Below, piece after piece: positions 58,405-64,000 of a stretch of DNA of 64,000 nt. Below the pieces are notes generated by a model. It ran no database searches and was not told the origin of the DNA. It saw only the letters and a program-made list of their open reading frames with translations. The translations under genes and the position numbers were made by a program. Location of the stretch: assembly GCF_029382225.1 (NCBI RefSeq), contig NZ_JARLTC010000021.1, forward strand, positions 62,001 through 126,000, written 5' to 3'. This DNA is from Spongiactinospora sp. TRM90649. Lineage in GTDB: Bacteria; Actinomycetota; Actinomycetes; Streptosporangiales; Streptosporangiaceae. Every line of letters begins with the position of its first letter. The first letter of the stretch is position 1.

Positions 58405-59354
58405 CGCACCCGCCCTCCGGCCCACGCCGTTCCGCAGCAGGAGGGTATCCCGGCCGGGCCCGTCAGGGGTGGCGCAGTGTCAGTCGGGCGACCCTGCCCT
58501 GCTCGCCCGCCGCCCAGCAGGAACGGCAGGTGCGGCAGCCAGGTCACGCCGGAGCGGTAGGCGAAGACGCCGCGCGCCGGGTCGCCCGCCGGAATGGGGG
58601 TGTCGGAGACGGTCCAGGTCCTGGAGTCCGCGGCCGAAGCGCTCACCACCGCCGCGACCTTCGACACCGGACGGCCCGAGTAGCTCGCCGCCGCCCACAC
58701 CCCGCCCCCGGCCAGCACCACGACCACCCCGACGGCGGCCACCACCCCGACCGGAAACCGCCGCACCGCCCCTTCCCGCGCAGCCGGCGAAGACGCCGGA
58801 ACCGCCCGTGCGCCCTCATACGGCGCCACCGGAGCCCCCCACGTCGGGGTCGTCCGGGCGGGGGTGCCGAGGAGGTGGAGGAGGGTGTCCTGGGGGGCGG
58901 GGCGGGCGGCCGGGGATTCGGCGAGGCAGGCCCCGAGCACGTCGCGGAGAGGGGGCGCGATCGAGGTGAGGTCGGCGGGGGCGTCGGCGGATGGGGGCTC
59001 ACCCATGGCGGCGTAGGCCATGGTGGCGGCCCAGGAGAACAGGTCGCCGGGCGGCCAGGACGGCAGGCCGAGGATCTGTTTCGGGGAGCGGTACGCGTGG
59101 GCCGCCCAGGAGCCGCCCTCCCCCGGCTCGACGCCCGGGTCGCAGAGCCTCGGGCCGTCCGGGCCGAGCAGGACGTTCCCCGGGCTCAGGCCTCGATGGG
59201 AGAGCCCCGCCTGGGCGAGCGAGGCCAGCGCGGTGAGGGTGGCCACGGCGAGCCGTTCGAGTGCGTCGTCCCCCAGGGGCCCGTCCGCCTCGACCGCCTC
59301 GCGCAGCGGACCGGATCTTGCACCCGCAACGGGGTCATCTCCCCCATCAGGCAC
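58371..59354 (-). CDS. membrane pseudokinase lacking the N-lobe
   Basis: A 327-residue protein. Residues 1-165 resemble only the C-lobe of a Ser/Thr kinase: HRGLSPGNVLLG replaces HRD (Asp to Gly55), and DPG replaces DFG (residues 72-74). The glycine loop and the ATP-binding Lys are absent. A transmembrane helix (about 204-228) and an extracytoplasmic tail follow. It therefore cannot be a normal kinase. The 3' end overlaps the caspase-like gene by 34 bases, so it leads that operon and may act as its sensor or scaffold (inference). The GTG start at 59354 is provisional. Confidence 0.75.
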   Translation of the reverse strand: MPDGGDDPVAGARSGPLREAVEADGPLGDDALERLAVATLTALASLAQAGLSHRGLSPGNVLLGPDGPRLCDPGVEPGEGGSWAAHAYRSPKQILGLPSWPPGDLFSWAATMAYAAMGEPPSADAPADLTSIAPPLRDVLGACLAESPAARPAPQDTLLHLLGTPARTTPTWGAPVAPYEGARAVPASSPAAREGAVRRFPVGVVAAVGVVVVLAGGGVWAAASYSGRPVSKVAAVVSASAADSRTWTVSDTPIPAGDPARGVFAYRSGVTWLPHLPFLLGGGRAGQGRPTDTAPPLTGPAGIPSCCGTAWAGGRVRWRGTAKGFAR

Positions 59355-59545
59355 ACCCTTCCCCCAACTCCAGCATGCGCGACCTATCTAACCGAATACC
59401 TCTGAACAGGTCATCGGTTTCCGTCAGTACCGTCGAACCGGTACCGGCTCTTCACCCACCGGCCGCGCGGCGTGCCGGTGCTCGTGGACCCCCGCCGCGT
59501 GCGGCAACGGAGGCGACGCGCACGCCCGCTAGCACTGTCTGAACG

Positions 59546-59600
59546 CGCCCGGGTTCCGCCGGGCGCCGGGGCGATCCCCGGCGCCCGGCGAACCGGGCGC
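59546..59600 (-). terminator. very strong hairpin after the carbonic anhydrase gene
   Basis: A perfect 15-bp stem (59557-59571 with 59576-59590, loop CGAT) is extended by a further imperfect 10-bp stem (59546-59556 with 59591-59600, one bulged G). It sits directly after the carbonic anhydrase stop and separates it from the pseudokinase operon. Confidence 0.75.
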
Positions 59601-60095
59601 TCAGGGCTTGATCTCCCTGAGCCTGCCGGTTTCCACCTCGTAGATGAATCCGCGCACCTGATCGGTGTGCTTGATCGAGGTGTCGGCCCTGATCCTGGCG
59701 ATGGACTGCCGGACGTCGTCCTCCAGGTCGGGGAACGCCTCGGCGGCCCAGTCCGGCTTGACGCCGGTCTCGGCCTGGATCTCGGACCGGAACACGTCGT
59801 CGGCGAAGGTGAGCATGCCGCAGTCGGTGTGGTGGATCAGGATGATCTCCCGCGTGCCCAGCAGGCGCTGGCTGATGGCCAGGCTGCGGCGGGCGTCGGC
59901 GGTGACCACGCCCCCCGCGTTGCGGATCACGTGCGCGTCGCCCTCGCTCAGGCCGAGGATCGCGTAGGGGTCGAGCCTGGCGTCCATGCAGGCGAGTACG
60001 GCGAGCCGCTTGGCGGGCGGCAGCGCCAGCTCGCCCTTGTCGAAGCCGGCGGCATACCGCTCGGCGTTGGCCAGCACCTCGTCGGTCACGCTCAT
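59601..60095 (-). CDS. beta-carbonic anhydrase
   Basis: A 164-residue beta-class carbonic anhydrase, which interconverts CO2 and bicarbonate. The zinc site is complete: ACMDARLDP (Cys, Asp, Arg) and HTDCGM (His, Cys). NAGGVVTADARRSLAISQ is the conserved substrate-adjacent segment. ATG 60095 has AAGGGA 7 bases upstream; longer readings are not supported. It is a single gene closed by a strong terminator. Confidence 0.95.
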   Translation of the reverse strand: MSVTDEVLANAERYAAGFDKGELALPPAKRLAVLACMDARLDPYAILGLSEGDAHVIRNAGGVVTADARRSLAISQRLLGTREIILIHHTDCGMLTFADDVFRSEIQAETGVKPDWAAEAFPDLEDDVRQSIARIRADTSIKHTDQVRGFIYEVETGRLREIKP

Positions 60096-60245
60096 CAGGG
60101 GTTCCCTTCGTCCGTCGCTCAGAAGTACCCCACCAGGATTGTGCATTTTACCTACTCTTTCAATAGGGATTTTCACCGAATGTGGCCGATCGACTACGTC
60201 CGAATGATCACGGTTCTGTCGGAGTCGATCTCTATCGTCTGCGCC

Positions 60246-61619
60246 ATGACGAACACGGTGCAGGCGTACTCCTACGCCTCCCCCTCCCGAATGACGGGGG
60301 ATCGACTGGGACTATCGACGTCCGGCGGGCGGACGCCGAGCGGACCGGCCACGCGTCCCCGATTCTTCAGCGGCCTGGTCACCCAGGCCGCTCCCGCGGC
60401 GGCGGCGCTGCTCGGCCTCGCCGACGTCGCGATGGCGCGTTACCACCGGCCCCGTGCGGGCGGCGGCGTCTGGTCCCGTGACCCGGTGGTCACCTGCGAC
60501 GGCGACCGGCTGCGGATGGAGTCCTTCTCCGCCTGCGGCGGCGTCTACGCGCGCCTCGACCTGCTCGGCGGCGCGCTCGACGGCGAGGTGTTCGACCGGG
60601 GCACCACCAACGTCGACGTCAACCGGCCGCTGCGCGAGGCGCTGGCCAGGGTTGGCGGGCGCGACCCGCTGCACCTTGGCGTCGGGGCCGAGGAGATGGC
60701 GGTCACCACGCTCGACGGGGCCGTGGTGGAGAAGAAGGTGCCGCTGCCGTCCCGGTGGCTGCGCGGGTTCGCCGAGGTGCAGGTGATCGCCTCCGGCTTC
60801 GACCTGCGGGCCGAGCTCGACGCCGCCAGGGCCGTCCGTTTCCTGCGCGGGCTGCCGAGGAAGGCGTCGGCGAACCTGTGGACGCTGCCGCAGGGCCGCG
60901 AGCTGCGGGCGTTCTCCCCCGCGGAATCGGCGTCCGGCTCCCCGACGGCGGGCGCGGTGTGCCTGTCCGGCGTCGGCCGGCTGGTGACCCTGCACCCGCT
61001 GCTGCGCTTCGCCACCGCGCTGCGCGTGTACGGACCGCCCGTCTCCGGTCACGACGTCGCGCCCAGCGCCTGGGAGCTGGAACTGCCCGGCATGCGCTAC
61101 ACACTGGTGCTGTCGCCGGAGACGTGGCGCGGCTTCTCCGGCGAGGGCGCGGTGCTCGACGACCTGTCCGGCGACGACGTCGCCGCCGACGCCGACGTGG
61201 TCGGCATGCTGCTCAACTTCGAGCCCGCCGTCGAGGTGGGGCTGCTCGCCGAACGGGCGGGCCTGTCCCCGGCCCGGGTGCGTGCCGCGCTCACCCAGCT
61301 CGGCACGGCCGGGCGGGTCGGATACGACCTGGCCGAGGCGGGTCACTTCCACCGGGAGCTGCCTTATGACCGCGAGCACGTCGAGACCCTGAACCCCCGG
61401 CTGGCCTCGGCCCGCGCGCTGGTCGAGAGCGGGGCCGTCCGCGTCACCGGGCCCGACACCGCCGAGGTGACCACGCCGGGCGGCCTCCGCGAGGTCCGGC
61501 TGGGCGACGGCTCCTGCACCTGCGAATGGTGGTTCGACCACCGGGGCTCGCGCGGCCCCTGCAAGCACGTGCTGGCCGCCCGCATCGCCGCCAGGGTCAC
61601 CGAGGCGGTCCCCCGATGA
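60246..61619 (+). CDS. SWIM zinc-finger protein
   Basis: A 457-residue protein. A C-terminal SWIM motif is present as CTCEWWFDHRGSRGPCKH (CxC...CxH, about residues 420-437). The rest is beta-rich with repeated GLSPARVRAALTQLGTAGR-type winged-helix-like elements. The ATG at 60246 has no ribosome binding site, and TATCGT 7 bases upstream may be a -10 box for a leaderless message. Its stop overlaps the next start (ATGA). In other actinomycetes SWIM proteins of this type sit with MoxR and vWA genes in predicted conflict systems (from memory); those are not reached in this window. Confidence 0.85.
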   Translation: MTNTVQAYSYASPSRMTGDRLGLSTSGGRTPSGPATRPRFFSGLVTQAAPAAAALLGLADVAMARYHRPRAGGGVWSRDPVVTCDGDRLRMESFSACGGVYARLDLLGGALDGEVFDRGTTNVDVNRPLREALARVGGRDPLHLGVGAEEMAVTTLDGAVVEKKVPLPSRWLRGFAEVQVIASGFDLRAELDAARAVRFLRGLPRKASANLWTLPQGRELRAFSPAESASGSPTAGAVCLSGVGRLVTLHPLLRFATALRVYGPPVSGHDVAPSAWELELPGMRYTLVLSPETWRGFSGEGAVLDDLSGDDVAADADVVGMLLNFEPAVEVGLLAERAGLSPARVRAALTQLGTAGRVGYDLAEAGHFHRELPYDREHVETLNPRLASARALVESGAVRVTGPDTAEVTTPGGLREVRLGDGSCTCEWWFDHRGSRGPCKHVLAARIAARVTEAVPR

Positions 61620-64000
61620 CCGCGTGGGACGACGTCCGCGGCCTGATCGACCGGGGCGACGCCGACCTGCTCGTCGAAGCCCTCGTCGCGCTCGGCGACG
61701 GCGAACGCAAAGAGGTCGCGGCGCGGCTGCGCGGTCACATCGGCGTGCTGGCCGAGCGGGCGGAGGCCAAGCGCGCCCGGCGCTGGGAGGAGTCGCTGCG
61801 GATCATGAAGCGCGAACCGGAACGCTGGAACTTCTCCAGCCCGCGCTTCCCGCACGAGCCGTGGGAGGACTGGGCCGAGCTGACCCGGCTGGCCGGAGCG
61901 GGCGCGCTGAGCGCGGTCACCGACGTCGTCTCCTGGGTCAACCGGCGCGACCTGCTCACCTGGGGAGAGTCCTCCTCGCGCGGCCGGTACGGCGACCCGG
62001 TCCTCATGGTCCGGCTGCTGTCGCGCCGGCCGTCCGCCTGGCAGGCGGAACTGGCCGGACGTCTCGCGCGGAGGGTACGCGGCCCGCGCGACGCGGGTAC
62101 CGCGCTGGCCCTGGCCATGCTCCGGCACACCGGTGTGACCCCGCCTGAGCACGACCCGCTGGTGGTGGCCTGGGTGTCGGAGGGGGCGGCGAAGGCGTCC
62201 GATCCGCTGGCGCGCGTGCTGCTGCCGCGCCTGTTCGAGGCCGAGGGCGTGGGGCGCGCGCTCCAGCACGAGCGCGCCCTCCCTGACTCGCCGTGGCTGT
62301 CGGGGATCATGACCATGATCCGGCGCGGCACGGTGGACCGCGCGATGGTCGTCGACGGGTGCGTGCGCCGGTTCCTGCGCGGCGGCGACGCGCAGGAGCT
62401 GCGGTTCTTCTCCCGGCTGCACGAACTGCTCGACCCCACGGACGCGGAGGCCGAGACCCACCGCCGCGACTACCTGCGGATGCTGCCCAACACGCCCGCC
62501 CTGATCGCCGAGTCGGCGGTCGCCCGGCTGCGGCGGCTGCCCGTCCCCGAGCCGGACGACCTGGCCGAGGCGCTGGAGTCCCTGCTGTTCCGCCCCGAGG
62601 CCAAGCTCGCCAAGGCCGCGCTGAGCTGGCTCGACAAGGCGGTGCGCGAACGGCCCGGCCTCGCCGACGCACTGGTCCCGGCGCTGGTGCTGGCCTTCCG
62701 GCACGAGTCCTACGAGGTCAAGAGCCGCGCGGCCCGGCTGGCGGTCAAGCACCGGGCGCGGCTGGGGCCGGACGCCGCAGGCCAGGTCGGCGCGGCGGTG
62801 GGCGACCTGCCGTCCGCGCTCGGCGCACCAGTCGCCGAGGCCTTCGGCGGGGAGCCCCCGGCAGAGGAGTCCGCCGAGGTCTTCGTCCCGCCTCCGCTGC
62901 GCGAGCCCGCTTCCCCGGAGCCCTTCCCGCCGCTGTACGAGAGCGGCCGACAGATGGCCCCCCTGGCCCCGACCGGCGGCTGGCGCGAGACCGAGCGCTG
63001 GCTGGAGGGGTTCGTCAGGCTGGTGCGGGCCGACCGCGAGGCCCTGCGGGCCTCGCTCGCGCCCGGCTATCGCGGGGCGCACCTGGCCATCTTCGCCCTT
63101 GAGATGTGGGCGCGCGAGGAGGAGTGGATCGCGGGCATCGCCCAGGAGCTGATCGGCGCGGACGACGCCCCCGAGGGAGACGGCACGGCCACCGACGCCG
63201 TCTGGGCGCTGGTGCGCGCATCGACCACCGGCGTCAGCTTCCCCGGCCGTCGTGCCCGCCTGCCCAGGGTGCAGGACATCGGGCCGCTGCACCTGCTGCG
63301 GTTGCGCAGGTGCGCGGAGATCCTGCACGCGTTCCGGGAGGACCGCCTGCCGCCGGTGCTGCTGGCCACGCCCACGCTCGCCACCGGCGCGCTCGACCCG
63401 GAGGTCCTGGTCGAACGGCTGGAGCTGTGCCAGGCGGCGGGGGTCGAGCCGCTGCCCGCGGACCTGGCCCAGGCGCTGCTGCGGCTGCCGCGCGGCTCCC
63501 ATCCGCCGGCGGCGGACCGCGCGGGGCGACTGACCTCGGCGGCGGGCCGTACCGCGGCGCGCCTGCTGGCCTCGGACGGCCTGCCCGACCCGGCCGCCGT
63601 CGTGCGGTGGACCAGGTGGCACAACGGCACCCCACGCCCGATGATCGAGTCGCTGCCGCCCGCGCCGACCGGCGTGGAGCTGGTCGACGAGGTTCTCGGC
63701 GCGCCCCCCACGCCCCACCACGTGCACGGGGACATGTCACCGTGGCCCGGGGTGCTGCCCTCGCACCGCGAGGTCGTGGCCGTCCACATGGCGGCCCCGC
63801 AGGGAACGCACTGGCGGCACCCGATCGTGACCGCCGAGCACGTGGCGGCGCTCGCCGCCGGCGACGGCCCCATGGGGCCCGCGTCGGCCCTGTTGCTGGC
63901 GCGGCTGCTGCCAGAAGGCGACTCCGCGCCCGGCGTGGCGGTCCTGCTGTCCATGGCCGGCCGGGGCGACCTCCCGGTCACCGGCCTCGGCGAGCAGCTC
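61616..64000 (+). CDS. large HEAT-like repeat protein (DUF6493-like), runs off the window
   Basis: At least 795 residues from the ATG at 61616, still open at 64000, so the C-terminus is missing. It is almost entirely helical: repeated LRRLPVPEPDDLAEALESLL, KAALSWLDKAVRERPG and SYEVKSRAARLAVKH units suggest HEAT-like solenoids. The first 60 residues (MTAWDDVRGLIDRGDADLLV) are acidic. It is coupled to the SWIM gene by a 4-base overlap, so the two proteins probably function together. No enzyme motif is visible. DUF6493 assignment is from memory and uncertain. Confidence 0.82.
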   Translation, partial: MTAWDDVRGLIDRGDADLLVEALVALGDGERKEVAARLRGHIGVLAERAEAKRARRWEESLRIMKREPERWNFSSPRFPHEPWEDWAELTRLAGAGALSAVTDVVSWVNRRDLLTWGESSSRGRYGDPVLMVRLLSRRPSAWQAELAGRLARRVRGPRDAGTALALAMLRHTGVTPPEHDPLVVAWVSEGAAKASDPLARVLLPRLFEAEGVGRALQHERALPDSPWLSGIMTMIRRGTVDRAMVVDGCVRRFLRGGDAQELRFFSRLHELLDPTDAEAETHRRDYLRMLPNTPALIAESAVARLRRLPVPEPDDLAEALESLLFRPEAKLAKAALSWLDKAVRERPGLADALVPALVLAFRHESYEVKSRAARLAVKHRARLGPDAAGQVGAAVGDLPSALGAPVAEAFGGEPPAEESAEVFVPPPLREPASPEPFPPLYESGRQMAPLAPTGGWRETERWLEGFVRLVRADREALRASLAPGYRGAHLAIFALEMWAREEEWIAGIAQELIGADDAPEGDGTATDAVWALVRASTTGVSFPGRRARLPRVQDIGPLHLLRLRRCAEILHAFREDRLPPVLLATPTLATGALDPEVLVERLELCQAAGVEPLPADLAQALLRLPRGSHPPAADRAGRLTSAAGRTAARLLASDGLPDPAAVVRWTRWHNGTPRPMIESLPPAPTGVELVDEVLGAPPTPHHVHGDMSPWPGVLPSHREVVAVHMAAPQGTHWRHPIVTAEHVAALAAGDGPMGPASALLLARLLPEGDSAPGVAVLLSMAGRGDLPVTGLGEQL

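Noticed and set aside
58371..59600. Frameshifted complete kinase
   Set aside because: I looked for a glycine loop and VAIK lysine upstream on all minus frames and saw none; the region holds a strong terminator instead.
61364..63727. 787-codon minus-strand frame near the window end
   Set aside because: The plus strand carries the SWIM gene and a coupled large frame with sensible composition; the minus frame is a shadow.
1..64000. tRNA, rRNA, prophage or insertion sequence
   Set aside because: No cloverleaf, rRNA core, integrase or transposase sequence was recognised in reading both strands.

Overview
The window is high-GC actinomycete chromosome. Evidence: dense GC-rich coding, frequent GTG starts, many four-base start/stop overlaps, XRE-DUF5753/DUF397 cassettes, an F420-type nitroreductase-like protein, an IdeR/DtxR-type iron box and PucR/SWIM/WD40-STAND genes. 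A Streptosporangiaceae-like genome (Nonomuraea, Streptosporangium and relatives) is my inference; no rRNA, tRNA, phage, insertion sequence or CRISPR array was seen.

Layout. 0.1-2.3 kb: copper/oxidase-assembly membrane protein (CopD-CtaG fusion) with a small exported partner. 2.4-5.5 kb: a tandemly duplicated two-gene module, each copy an XRE-TPR regulator divergent from a tiny exported peptide ending in Cys-Cys. 5.5-10.8 kb: purine island (PucR regulator, xanthine dehydrogenase large subunit, NCS2 permease). 11-12.8 kb: XRE-DUF5753 cassette. 12.9-25.9 kb: envelope and housekeeping genes (excalibur protein, alanine dehydrogenase, DUF3105/DUF305, phytoene-desaturase-like enzyme, threonine aldolase, SDR, response regulator, then a coupled Ser/Thr kinase and degenerate-protease pair). 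26-29.9 kb: vitamin B12 operon btuFCD-cbiZ behind a cobalamin riboswitch. 29.9-33.9 kb: DHFR-like, Gfo/Idh, a broken PHP gene, phosphatase. 34-35.9 kb: whiJ/abaA-type cassette (DUF397, XRE, ATPase). 35.9-41.9 kb: P450, helicase-associated protein, iron-regulated ABC ATPase, nuclease-fold protein, GroES-like protein.

42.15-46.14 kb: six tightly coupled genes ending in selD. The fourth is a membrane protein interrupted in frame by TGA at codon 55, followed by a perfect hairpin with a GGTCT loop like the E. coli fdhF SECIS. I read it as a selenoprotein gene in a thiol-redox operon that carries its own selenophosphate synthetase, next to an exported six-cysteine protein. This and the duplicated regulator/peptide module are the strongest candidates for undescribed biology.

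46.1-52 kb: ordinary genes (beta-propeller, PGPGW membrane protein, F420-type protein, hydro-lyase, LLM oxidoreductase, LysR). 52.5-59.4 kb: a conflict or cell-death style cluster: alpha/beta hydrolase, SIR2-like NADase, caspase-NTPase-WD40 protein of 1429 residues, and a membrane pseudokinase without an N-lobe. 59.6-64 kb: carbonic anhydrase, then a SWIM zinc-finger gene coupled to a large repeat-like protein that runs off the window end.
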